From DATDRQ01 sp035291645 (GTDB lineage Bacteria; Chloroflexota; Anaerolineae; Anaerolineales; UBA4823): a DNA stretch of 19,365 bases. Positions 1 to 7,539 of this stretch are shown one piece after another. Where the stretch lies: positions 1 to 19,365 of the forward strand of contig DATDRQ010000069.1 of assembly GCA_035291645.1 (NCBI GenBank). The letters are read 5' to 3'. Under the pieces are notes generated by a model. It searched no databases. It was not told the origin of the DNA and worked only from the letters and a program-made list of their open reading frames with translations. Position 1 is the first letter of the stretch; every line of letters starts with the position of its first letter. The position numbers and the translations under genes are program-made.

Positions 1-3000
1 GGCCATGAAGTCGTTCTCGGCGATCATGTAGGTGGAGCCAGCCGTCAGGTCGATGGCCGCGCCCGTGCAGCTGCCGTCGGCTGCCTGACGAACCGCCCCG
101 GTCACGCGACTCCCGGCTGGAGCGGTGATTTCGTAGGTGAAGCACAGGCCGGAGACCTGCGGGAAGCGGCCGTTAGCAGCCGGCATGAGTGAAACCCCAT
201 TCTCCAGCATGGTTTTCAACTCGGCGCCATTGACTGACAGGGTGACGACCACATTGCCGAACGGCAGCACCGCCAGTACCTGGCCACGCGTGATCAGGTA
301 GGGAGGCGGGGTGAAGCTCGGACAGAGACCGGACCCGCCGCCAGCTGCTGGGCAGGTCAGGCGGTCGCGCAGGCCGCCCGAGTTGGTGATGGCGAATTCG
401 ACCCCGATCGAGCTGTACTTAGAGCGCATCGAATCGGTGGTGACGTCGCCGACCAGCGATTCGCACAGGCGGCCATCGGATCGGCCGCAGGCGTCAGAGC
501 GCAGGATTTCGACCGTAGAGCTGCCGATGACTGTGCCCAGGATCGGCGTGAGCTGGGCGTTCAGGTCGTCGATCCGGGCCTGGATAGCCGGGTCCGGAGT
601 CACGCCGATGGTCCACGGCTTGTGGAAGTCGGCGGTCTTGTAGACGACCTGCTTGGTGTTGGTGTCCACCACCAGGCGTATGCGGGTGAAGCGGATGCCC
701 TTACTGAGGTTCTCGGTAACCAAAATCCCGTTGGGACGAGGGTTGATCGTCTGGAAGTTGGTATGGTCGCCAAGGGCTGCATCGACACCTACCAGGTTAT
801 CTGCCAGGGTGATCAAGGGCCCGGTCGGGTTGTTGAAGGTTCCATCGGTGGCCCCTTCGTGCCCGACGGCGATCACGGCGTTAACCTTGCTCTTTGAGCG
901 CAGCTGGGCAGCTTCGGCATTCACTGCGGTGGTCGCGTCGGTTACCACGAACGGATCCAGGTTGCCGGGGAAGATCAGCGTCGTCAGGTCCGCGTTGGAG
1001 AAACCGATCACACCCAGCTTGAACCCGTCGAAGGAGAAGACCTGGGAGGGTTTCCACTCCGCCGGGGTTTTCCCTGTGGCCGGGTCGACGATGTTGGAGG
1101 TGAGGAAGGGGAAAGTCGCCAGCGGGATCAACGTATTCCGCATGTAAGCCTGCCCCCGGTCGAAGTTGTGATTGCCCAGGCCATCCGAAGTGAAGCCCAT
1201 CATATTCATGATCTCGATGGTGGGCGTATCCCCGAAGAAGGCCGAGATGGGCGGGGTGGCGCCGACCGAATCGCCGCCGGCGACGGTGAGCGTGCCATCT
1301 CTGGCTTCAGACCGGTAGAGGTCGAACCAGGGCTTGAGGAATGCCGATCCGCCGATGGCGAAGGACGGGTTGACCGCGGGCGCGGCCAGGTTGTCTGCTG
1401 TTTCTGAAAGCGGCACCAGCTGCCCGTGGTAGTCGCTGATCTGCAGGATGGTGGCCTCTTTGAGCTGTCCGGGTTTCGGGAAGAGCTGGTAGAGGATCTT
1501 GCCGCGCGCGTTCTGCGGGCCGGGGAACCCCATCAGGAGGGCGATGGTGGGCGCCAGGTCGACGGCGCGCACGCCCGCCAGCGGGTCCTGGTGGCGGACA
1601 CCCGGCCCTGCGGCCACGAAGGTGCCGTGCATGTTGACGTTGTGCGCCAGGTCGACCAGCTCCGGCAGGTAGCCATGCTGGCCGAAGAATTGGGAGAAGG
1701 CGATCAACGTTCCTGGCGTGGCGGCGTCGGATTGGTATGGCGGGCGGAACACTACAACCACGTCACCGCTTCGGTTGGGGTGCAGGGAATCGCTGCCATC
1801 CACATTGCGCAGCTCTTCTTTTTTGAAGACCGAAGCCACAACTTGTTGCTGACCGGGCAGATTCGGATCGTCCAAATTGGTGAAGTAGTTGACAAGGTTA
1901 TTACGAACGGTCTCGTAATCTGCCGCAGCAACCTGCGGAGCGTTCCCTGTCGCGGGATCACGACCAGCCAAATCGATATAAAGCTGAACAGTTCCACCGG
2001 CATGACATTCCTTGACGAGAGTTGCCGCAACAGCCCGGCAGTTGCTGATCTGTTCGGGTCCATAGCCAAGATCCGCCAGAGCCTTGCTCGCGTTTACAGC
2101 GTACCATTGCGGGGCGAAGCCATGGTCGGACGAGGCAAAGACGGTTGTGTCCTGGCCCATCAACGCCCGGCCTAAGGCCAGGGTGGTGTCGGCCTCTTCG
2201 TAGGCGGAGCGGATGTAACCCTCCCGGATATCAATGCGCCCGTCCGGGACATTGTCGTCGGTCAGATCGTCGAAGTAGGGATTGGGGTTGCCGTCTATGT
2301 CGGTCGGCGTGACCAGGCCCATGAACTGGTGGCTGAACTCATCAGTAACCGGGGTGCCCAGGAAGAGCAGATCGGTATCCGGTTGAACTGTGGTGAGGAT
2401 GTATTCCAGGGCTGGCAGGTGAAAGTCAGCCCACTTCAAACCCTGCTCGACATAGGTGTCCTCGTCGATAATCCCGGCCTCCAGGGGGGCGAAATCGGCG
2501 GCAGTGCTGGTGGGGAACATATCTACCAGGGTGCTCTCGAAGTTCGGATCGCAGGCGCAGTTGGCGATCGCGCGCGTCACCGAGGTAAAGTACAACTTGA
2601 AGCCACTCAGGTCGCCAGCCAGGGAAATAAGCTTAACGTAGAAGCCGGCAGTCTGCCCGGCGCGGGCGCCGATCAGGCCATCCGCCCCGACCAGGCGGAT
2701 ATCGACCCAGTCGCCCACCCCCAGATTCGCGGCGGCCTGGGCGGCGTTTTTGCCCACCCCAACGCGGGTGAGCAGAGCCCGGTCGTAGGCGGATGTGCCA
2801 TCTACCACGCTGTCATAGATGTATACATCGTACGTGCGGGTGGGGTTTTGAGCTGCGAAGGTGGTAGCGACCGCCAATACTGTCTGCTGGGGAGGTGCAA
2901 CCGCGTCGTCGCCTACCGGCGTACTGGACCAGCCGCTCGCCGGAGCGAAGGCGGCCACCTGGTAGGAAACCCCGAAGGCGTTCGCACCGGCCTGCTCGGC

Positions 3001-3594
3001 GGCGTTGAGCGGGGCAGCTAATACGCCACGCGTCGAGAAGAAGTTGCGGAAGTCGATCACCGGGCCAGCCAGGGCGGGGGAGATGTTGCGAGAACCCACC
3101 CACTCGACCGAGGCGATCTTCTTGCCGGCCCGCTCGGCTGCCTGCTGGAGCGTGTCCGCCTGCAGGATGCCGGTCGTGGCAAAGCTGGTGCGGTTATTGA
3201 AATTGCTCTCTCCGGTGCGGTGGAAGGTGTTATTGGTCGAGCCGTGCTCGCCCGGGTAAGTCCCGGTCGCCAGCGTGTACCAACCGACGCCGGTGTTGGG
3301 CGGGAAGGCCTGCACCAGGCCGTTATCCCCCTTGACACCTTTGGCGAGCAGGTCAGCATAGGTAGGCAAAGCGCCCTCAGCAACATATTTCTCCATCAAG
3401 TCCGGGCGCATGCCGTCGGCGGCGAAGAATATGGCAGAATTGGTCGTTGGGGTTGCGGTGGAGGTACCGCTAGACTCGGTGGAAGCGGTCCCGCCGGACG
3501 TAACGCCGGGAGCGGCGGCCACAGGGAAAACGGAAAGCAGAATGGCAAGCACCATCAACAGATAGAATGCCCGCCGCAAAGAGGTATTAGACAT
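1..3594 (-). CDS. Secreted phosphodiesterase/alkaline-phosphatase-fold + 5'-nucleotidase fusion (3' end cut off)
   Basis: One uninterrupted frame of 1198 codons runs off the left edge, so the C-terminus is missing. Residues 1-28 look like a signal peptide (two Arg, hydrophobic stretch, AAA-P). Residues 52-700 form a type I phosphodiesterase/nucleotide pyrophosphatase (alkaline-phosphatase fold): metal Asp in ADGMRPD (D60), likely nucleophile T101 before GVGWYTLATG, D418/H422 in TDEFSHQFMG, D490/H491 in SSDHGF, and H656 in NMHGTF. Residues 714-990 are a calcineurin-like metallophosphatase of the UshA/CD73 type: D721/H723 (ISDYHG), GGDSVG (773-778), GNHNFD (807-812), GHEG (911-914), GDHTNF (942-947). 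From 1025 on is the 5'-nucleotidase C-terminal domain, with NSGGLR (1071-1076) and LPFGN (1110-1114). An AAAGGAG box lies 6 nt before the ATG. Both active sites look intact. Probable role: extracytoplasmic hydrolysis of nucleotides or other phosphodiesters and then of the monoesters. The substrate is not shown by the sequence. Confidence 0.9.
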   Translation of the reverse strand, partial: MSNTSLRRAFYLLMVLAILLSVFPVAAAPGVTSGGTASTESSGTSTATPTTNSAIFFAADGMRPDLMEKYVAEGALPTYADLLAKGVKGDNGLVQAFPPNTGVGWYTLATGTYPGEHGSTNNTFHRTGESNFNNRTSFATTGILQADTLQQAAERAGKKIASVEWVGSRNISPALAGPVIDFRNFFSTRGVLAAPLNAAEQAGANAFGVSYQVAAFAPASGWSSTPVGDDAVAPPQQTVLAVATTFAAQNPTRTYDVYIYDSVVDGTSAYDRALLTRVGVGKNAAQAAANLGVGDWVDIRLVGADGLIGARAGQTAGFYVKLISLAGDLSGFKLYFTSVTRAIANCACDPNFESTLVDMFPTSTAADFAPLEAGIIDEDTYVEQGLKWADFHLPALEYILTTVQPDTDLLFLGTPVTDEFSHQFMGLVTPTDIDGNPNPYFDDLTDDNVPDGRIDIREGYIRSAYEEADTTLALGRALMGQDTTVFASSDHGFAPQWYAVNASKALADLGYGPEQISNCRAVAATLVKECHAGGTVQLYIDLAGRDPATGNAPQVAAADYETVRNNLVNYFTNLDDPNLPGQQQVVASVFKKEELRNVDGSDSLHPNRSGDVVVVFRPPYQSDAATPGTLIAFSQFFGQHGYLPELVDLAHNVNMHGTFVAAGPGVRHQDPLAGVRAVDLAPTIALLMGFPGPQNARGKILYQLFPKPGQLKEATILQISDYHGQLVPLSETADNLAAPAVNPSFAIGGSAFLKPWFDLYRSEARDGTLTVAGGDSVGATPPISAFFGDTPTIEIMNMMGFTSDGLGNHNFDRGQAYMRNTLIPLATFPFLTSNIVDPATGKTPAEWKPSQVFSFDGFKLGVIGFSNADLTTLIFPGNLDPFVVTDATTAVNAEAAQLRSKSKVNAVIAVGHEGATDGTFNNPTGPLITLADNLVGVDAALGDHTNFQTINPRPNGILVTENLSKGIRFTRIRLVVDTNTKQVVYKTADFHKPWTIGVTPDPAIQARIDDLNAQLTPILGTVIGSSTVEILRSDACGRSDGRLCESLVGDVTTDSMRSKYSSIGVEFAITNSGGLRDRLTCPAAGGGSGLCPSFTPPPYLITRGQVLAVLPFGNVVVTLSVNGAELKTMLENGVSLMPAANGRFPQVSGLCFTYEITAPAGSRVTGAVRQAADGSCTGAAIDLTAGSTYMIAENDFMA

Positions 3595-3746
3595 CCTGAA
3601 CTCCTTTCGACTTAATGATTGATTGGATTTGTTTCAGCGAAAACGAGATGTGATCGGTTTGCTGACTTGCTTTTCGAATATCCCCTCCTTCCCGGGAATG
3701 TGGGGTCTGAACTTCCCCCGACCAGAACCTGGGCTGCCAGGCGCCT

Positions 3747-3804
3747 TGCCGGGACAGCTGCCCGGCAGATTTAAACTGCGCCAGCCGAAAGATAGGCTGG
3801 CGCA
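3747..3804 (-). other. Two consecutive hairpins in the leader of the phosphodiesterase gene
   Basis: TGCCGGG (3747-3753) pairs with CCCGGCA (3761-3767) across a 7-nt loop. TGCGCCAGCC (3777-3786) pairs perfectly with GGCTGGCGCA (3795-3804) across an 8-nt loop. No T-run follows either arm, so neither is a clear intrinsic terminator. On the minus strand they lie between a good promoter (3965-3993) and the start codon at 3594, so they would sit in a leader of about 360 nt. Otherwise 3595-4071 holds no convincing gene. Confidence 0.5.
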
Positions 3805-3964
3805 ACTAGATGACTGCCTCAGGATCAGATCCGGTGACTCGAGCCTCGAAATCCAATCTGTCCAAAGCAAGTTCATCCAACGCCGCCGCCTCCTTGCCTG
3901 GGTTCGAAATATAATCCCCTCCCTTTCAAGCCGGTATTATGTGAAATTTAATCGAATTAGTCAC

Positions 3965-3993
3965 ATTTTACCCGATCCTCCTCTGCCCGTCAA
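3965..3993 (-). promoter_or_regulatory. Sigma-70-type promoter for the phosphodiesterase/5'-nucleotidase gene
   Basis: Minus strand: TTGACG (3993-3988), 17-nt spacer, TAAAAT (3970-3965). The predicted start near 3958 gives a long untranslated leader containing the hairpin pair at 3747-3804. It lies beyond the end of the DUF3052-like gene (4072), so the phosphodiesterase gene is probably its own transcription unit. Confidence 0.55.
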
Positions 3994-4071
3994 ATAAAAA
4001 TGAGGAAATCCATATGGTAATTCGGTCAAGGTGACGCATGTCATTTCATTGAGAATGTGAAGAGGTGGAAT

Positions 4072-4506
4072 TCAAGAATTACCAGTGACGGGGTATTTGC
4101 CACGCAACTCTTTTCGAATTACGAAGCGGGTGGCGTATTCCTGCTCAGAGAATGTGGCAACCTTATTATCCACCAGGTCCGTCTGCAAGCCGGCGGCCTG
4201 CATCTGCTCCCAGGTAAAGTCGATGCCCAATTCTTGAGCATATTTCTTCTTTGGAATGACCACCCAGATGGCGCCATTTGGCAGGATATCGAATTGCAAA
4301 TCGGAAAAGTGCTCGATCAACCCTGACAGCTGACGCGGCCAGAAGAACAACAAATCACAGCGCGCCTCCCCCGGCTTTTCAACAAAGGTTACCCCGGGCG
4401 GGCTGCTCGCCCGGAGCAAATCGGCCGATTCGGGCAGCGCGTCCACCAACCCGATCACCTGTCCGGGCTGCAGTCCCAGCTTCCTCGCCAGGTCAGAGGC
4501 CGCCAT
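4072..4506 (-). CDS. DUF3052-like protein
   Basis: 144 residues. The N-terminus (DLARKLGLQPGQVIGLVDAL) resembles the opening of DUF3052-type proteins, with a 'KLG-KPG' start, a central strand ending in CDLLFFWP, and an ILPNGAIWVVIPKK segment. This superficially resembles one half of a Rossmann-like fold. No catalytic residues can be named. It starts immediately before the TAG stop of the SRPBCC gene is finished (ATG at 4506, stop codon at 4509-4507), so the two are translationally coupled. SRPBCC and DUF3052 proteins have been seen as neighbours elsewhere, which supports the call, but the biochemical role is unknown. Family assignment is from memory of the motif and is moderate. Confidence 0.65.
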   Translation of the reverse strand: MAASDLARKLGLQPGQVIGLVDALPESADLLRASSPPGVTFVEKPGEARCDLLFFWPRQLSGLIEHFSDLQFDILPNGAIWVVIPKKKYAQELGIDFTWEQMQAAGLQTDLVDNKVATFSEQEYATRFVIRKELRGKYPVTGNS

Positions 4507-4905
4507 CTACCCGCCGCTGAAGTAAGTCTGCATCGGGGTGAAGTAGTAGTCTTCCCAACCCTGCCGGTAGCCTTCCCCCTGCCCGTCGGGGATCTCGGTG
4601 TGAAGCAGGGTCACGCGGGTGCCGCCACCCAGCTGCTCCAGCAGCACCTCCAGGCGAGAATCGGGGCTGCCTGCAGGGAATTCGGTCGTGCGCCAGGACT
4701 GTACGATCCGGCTGAAGGGGTGTAACTCGACTGTCGTACCCTGGATATATCCGTCCCAGGCGGTAAAAAGGCCCCCGAGCTGCGGGTCAACTTCTGCAGA
4801 GCTGCCGGTAAAGGCAGCGTGCTGTGCTCCATCCAGCCAGGCGGAATAGATGCGCCCGGCGCGGGCGCCCGGGAAAAAGGCGGAAACCTGGATGCTTTCT
4901 GTCAT
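4507..4905 (-). CDS. SRPBCC (AHSA1/START-like) family protein
   Basis: 132 residues, about the usual length of a single AHSA1-type SRPBCC domain. Recognisable features are the opening strand (SIQVSAFFPG), the helix with IYSAWLDGAQHAAFTG, the GGLFTAWDGYIQG turn, the ELHPFSRIVQSWRTTEFP strand pair, and the closing helix in YRQGWEDYYFTPMQTYF. These proteins form a hydrophobic cavity for small ligands or act as Hsp90 co-chaperone-like domains; the ligand here is not predictable. Its ATG overlaps the TGA of the PIG-L gene by 4 nt and its stop abuts the DUF3052-like start, so the three genes form one translational block. Confidence 0.8.
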   Translation of the reverse strand: MTESIQVSAFFPGARAGRIYSAWLDGAQHAAFTGSSAEVDPQLGGLFTAWDGYIQGTTVELHPFSRIVQSWRTTEFPAGSPDSRLEVLLEQLGGGTRVTLLHTEIPDGQGEGYRQGWEDYYFTPMQTYFSGG

Positions 4906-5810
4906 GGATGCACCTCATCAGATCGGGTTTGGCGGGTTTCCGTTGATGAGGCAAGGCCATCAAACAGGTCGCGCTCACGCAGCCCAGGCTCGGGTGGCGG
5001 GTAGGCGCGGGTGAACTGGTCTACGCCGGCAGCCAGGCGAAAGGCGTAGCGCATCAGCCCGGAAGAAGGGGCCATGGCGCCCTGGCTGGCGTGGCAGGCC
5101 GAAGCAGCCTCTTTCAGTTCGAGCACTTCTTTATAGTTGATGCGGGCGTGCACCGGGAAGTCTTCCGCCGCCAGAGGGACCAGGTCGATATCGCCGTTCA
5201 AGCCGAAGCGGTGCGGGTCCTTGCCGAAGAGCGGCATCAGGCGCACCGCCCAGCGCAGCATGCGCCGGGGGAAGGTGTGAAAGTAGAGTTTCTGCGGCTG
5301 GTAGGCCGGGTATTCGCAGGGATAGGCGGCCGGGTTCCCGGCGGCGTTAAATGCCTCCACCGTCGCCCGGTGGATGGCGATGTGGTCGGGATGGCGGTAG
5401 CCGCCGATCGGGTCAAAGGTCAGCACCACCTGTGGGCGCAACCGGCGGATGTAACAGGTTACTCTGGCAGCCGCCTCATCCAGCGGAGCTTTCGCCAGCG
5501 CTTCGGGGTGCTCGTTTTCCGGTGAGCCGGTCATGCCCGAGTCGCGGTAACCCAGGAAGTAGACGCCCGCCAGGCCCAGCTTGCCGGCCGCGCAGCGCAG
5601 CTCGGCCTCGCGCAGGTCGCCGATCGACCGGTAGCTCTCCAGGTGATGCGGCTCGACCTCCCCCACTTCGCCGCGCGTGGCGCACACCAGGTGCACTGCC
5701 ACGCCCTGGCTGGCGTATAAGGCCAGCGTCCCGCCCATGCCGAAGGACTCGTCGTCCGGGTGAGCCAGCACCGCCAGCAGGGTGCGGTAATTTTGAGATG
5801 AATTGTCCAT
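4902..5810 (-). CDS. PIG-L family deacetylase (LmbE-like)
   Basis: 302 residues. The zinc-binding signature AHPDDE is at 16-21 and the distal HPDH motif at 140-143, preceded by TFDPIGGYR, so both halves of the metal site and the general base Asp are present. The family includes GlcNAc-PI deacetylases, MshB/Mca of mycothiol metabolism and BshB of bacillithiol metabolism; the substrate here is unknown. The neighbouring cysteine operon makes a low-molecular-weight-thiol role thinkable but unproven. There is no Shine-Dalgarno sequence before the ATG; instead a TATAAT lies 8 nt upstream (5819-5824), so the transcript may be leaderless. It overlaps the SRPBCC start by 4 nt (ATGA). Confidence 0.88.
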   Translation of the reverse strand: MDNSSQNYRTLLAVLAHPDDESFGMGGTLALYASQGVAVHLVCATRGEVGEVEPHHLESYRSIGDLREAELRCAAGKLGLAGVYFLGYRDSGMTGSPENEHPEALAKAPLDEAAARVTCYIRRLRPQVVLTFDPIGGYRHPDHIAIHRATVEAFNAAGNPAAYPCEYPAYQPQKLYFHTFPRRMLRWAVRLMPLFGKDPHRFGLNGDIDLVPLAAEDFPVHARINYKEVLELKEAASACHASQGAMAPSSGLMRYAFRLAAGVDQFTRAYPPPEPGLRERDLFDGLASSTETRQTRSDEVHP

Positions 5811-5818
5811 TAAGGGAG

Positions 5819-5824
5819 ATTATA
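5819..5824 (-). promoter_or_regulatory. TATAAT -10 box placed for a leaderless PIG-L transcript
   Basis: On the minus strand a perfect TATAAT lies only 8 nt before the PIG-L ATG. Transcription would start at or next to the A of the ATG. There is no purine-rich Shine-Dalgarno sequence, and no good -35 was found at 17 nt. Expression could instead come by read-through from the cysteine operon. Confidence 0.35.
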
Positions 5825-5830
5825 ACCAAG

Positions 5831-5884
5831 AAGGAATAATACGTAACGAGTACACCGTAAAAAGAGCCTTACGGATTATTCCTT
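5831..5884. repeat. Nested inverted repeat in the moeB / PIG-L gap
   Basis: AAGGAATAAT (5831-5840) is the exact reverse complement of ATTATTCCTT (5875-5884). Inside it CCGTAA (5855-5860) pairs with TTACGG (5869-5874), directly continuous with the right outer arm. A second, overlapping near-palindrome joins 5835-5846 with 5883-5894 (11 of 12). It is AT-rich in a GC-rich surround and sits just after the moeB stop. It may be a terminator, an operator or a small repeat element. Confidence 0.55.
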
Positions 5885-5893
5885 ACGTGTTAT

Positions 5894-7063
5894 TTAATAG
5901 ACCGGCAAGGAAGGATCGACCTGCTCTGCCCAGGCGTTGATCCCGCCCTTCAGGTTCTTGACTTTGCGAAAGCCGGCGCTGGCGAGCACCTCCAGGGCGC
6001 GCGCCGAGCGCGTCCCGCCCTTGCAGAACACCACCATCTCGTCGGCGCTGTCCAGCTCGGAAAGGCGGGCTGCCAGCTGCCCGAGCGGGATCAGCTGCGC
6101 CCCTTCCAACCGGGAGATCTCCAACTCGTGGGGCTCGCGCACATCCAGAAGTTTGACGCGCTCGCCGCGCTGCAGCCTGCCGGCCAGCTCCCCGGCTTCA
6201 ATGTCCCAGCCGCCGCCCACGCTGCCATCCTCGTGGTCGTGCCCTGGTACACCGCAGAAGGCTTCGTAGTCGATCAGCTCCGTGATCTCCGGCTCAGGAG
6301 CGCACACCTTACAACTGGGGTTCTTGCGCAGGGTGACAAATTCGAAGGACATGTCCAGGGCGTTGTACAGGAGCAGGCGCCCGATCAGCGATTCGCCGAT
6401 GCCCAGGATCAGCTTCAAGGCTTCGGTGGCCTGCAACGTTCCGACCGTGCCCGGCAGGACGCCCAGCACGCCTCCCTCGGCGCAGGAAGGTACCAGGCCG
6501 GGCGGGGGCGGCTCCGGGAACAGGCAGCGGTAGCACGGGCCGCGCCTGGCATCGAACACGCTCACCTGCCCGTCGAAGCGAAAGATCGATCCGTATACGT
6601 TGGGTTTGCCCAGCAGGACACACACGTCGTTGGTCAGGTAGCGGGTTGGGAAGTTGTCGGTGCCGTCGATCAGGATATCGTAGTCGTGGGCGATGCGCAT
6701 GGCGTTCTCGGAGGTGAACGGCTCGTTGTAGACCTCCACCTTGATGTCCGGGTTGACGTCCAGCATGCGCTCGCGGGCCGAGTCGACCTTCAGCCGCCCC
6801 AGCCCGGAGGTGCCATGGATCACCTGGCGCTGCAGGTTGGAATAATCCACCACGTCGTAATCTACCAGGCCAATACGCCCGACGCCAGCCGCAGCCAGGT
6901 AGAGCGATACAGGGGAGCCGAGCCCGCCGGTGCCGATCACCAGCACGCTGGCAGCCTTGAGCTTCTTCTGCCCGGCCAGCCCCACCTCCGGGATGAGCAG
7001 GTGGCGGCTGTAACGCAGGATCTCTTCATGGGTCAAATCGATGGTTCCATTCGTTCCGGTCAT
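5894..7063 (-). CDS. moeB: MoeB/ThiF-type adenylyltransferase with C-terminal rhodanese domain (MoeZ-like)
   Basis: 389 residues. Residues 10-250 are an E1-like adenylyltransferase: nucleotide loop GTGGLGS (44-50), VDYDVVDYSNLQRQ (67-80), GTDNF (134-138), zinc-type pairs C177/C180 and C251/C254, and C194 in the crossover region. Residues 287-389 are a rhodanese domain with active-site C347 in CKGGTRS. The MoeZ/MoeBR architecture adenylates the C-terminal Gly-Gly of small ubiquitin-like carriers and passes sulfur to form the thiocarboxylate. Context (CysO-like carrier, CysM, JAMM peptidase) says the client is the carrier at 7529-8263; MoaD or ThiS elsewhere in the genome could also be clients. 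The ATG overlaps the thioredoxin stop by 4 nt (ATGA). The frame stays open upstream to 7510, but that part is the shadow of the thioredoxin gene. Confidence 0.93.
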   Translation of the reverse strand: MTGTNGTIDLTHEEILRYSRHLLIPEVGLAGQKKLKAASVLVIGTGGLGSPVSLYLAAAGVGRIGLVDYDVVDYSNLQRQVIHGTSGLGRLKVDSARERMLDVNPDIKVEVYNEPFTSENAMRIAHDYDILIDGTDNFPTRYLTNDVCVLLGKPNVYGSIFRFDGQVSVFDARRGPCYRCLFPEPPPPGLVPSCAEGGVLGVLPGTVGTLQATEALKLILGIGESLIGRLLLYNALDMSFEFVTLRKNPSCKVCAPEPEITELIDYEAFCGVPGHDHEDGSVGGGWDIEAGELAGRLQRGERVKLLDVREPHELEISRLEGAQLIPLGQLAARLSELDSADEMVVFCKGGTRSARALEVLASAGFRKVKNLKGGINAWAEQVDPSLPVY

Positions 7064-7539
7064 CGGGCATTCCTCAGATTGTGCAGCTTGCGCAGGGCGC
7101 CGTGGAAGAGCTCGGCGTAACTCGGGTTCTGCTCGACCTCTTCGATCTGGCGCAGCAGTTTTTCGGCGCTGGCCACACCGTGGTTTACGCGGCGCGGCCG
7201 CCCGTTTGAATCTATGATAAAGGTGGTGGGTACGCTTAGCACGCCCCAGTAGTCGGCTAGATCTGGCCGTTCGATGGCATCCACCGTTATGATCTGGAGG
7301 CAATCCCCCAGACGCTCCTGAAGCTTCGCCAGCGCCGGGCGTTGGACCGTCTGGCAGGGCCGGCAGGTGGGCGTGGTGAAATACAGGATAGCCGGAATCC
7401 CGGGGCGCACCGCCTCCAGACCCAGGCGCTTGCCGCGCAGCCGCGCCAGCAAGAGGCGGTTCGCCAGAACGTACAGGCCAAGTCCGAGAGCGGCGATCAG
7501 CGCCGCCCACAGGGCACGCGCCAGGATCTCAGCGTCCAT
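7060..7539 (-). CDS. Membrane-anchored thioredoxin-fold protein
   Basis: 159 residues. An N-terminal hydrophobic helix at about 7-31 is followed by Arg/Lys (RLRGKR), which predicts a single anchor with the thioredoxin domain on the positively charged, probably cytoplasmic, side. The redox site is C59-R-P-C62 in FTTPTCRPCQ, and the cis-proline is in SVPTTF (P104). The domain is compact and ends with a basic helix. It overlaps the end of the carrier-DUF4395 gene by 11 nt and the start of moeB by 4 nt, so it is a firm operon member. A role in reducing persulfide or disulfide intermediates of the sulfur relay is inference. Confidence 0.88.
   Translation of the reverse strand: MDAEILARALWAALIAALGLGLYVLANRLLLARLRGKRLGLEAVRPGIPAILYFTTPTCRPCQTVQRPALAKLQERLGDCLQIITVDAIERPDLADYWGVLSVPTTFIIDSNGRPRRVNHGVASAEKLLRQIEEVEQNPSYAELFHGALRKLHNLRNAR

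Noticed and set aside
311..3615. Many plus-strand open frames of 60-250 codons across the phosphodiesterase gene
   Set aside because: They lie opposite one continuous minus-strand frame with clear domains and motifs; their translations show no recognisable family and are shadows of a GC-rich gene.
3623..3997. 124-codon plus-strand frame and overlapping minus-strand frames in the gap before 4072
   Set aside because: No domain, no ribosome site, and they cross the hairpins and the promoter of the minus-strand gene.
7064..7510. Upstream extension of the MoeB-rhodanese frame to 7510
   Set aside because: It overlaps the thioredoxin gene entirely, is Arg/Ala/Pro-rich without a motif, and the ATG at 7063 gives the normal MoeB start with an ATGA coupling.
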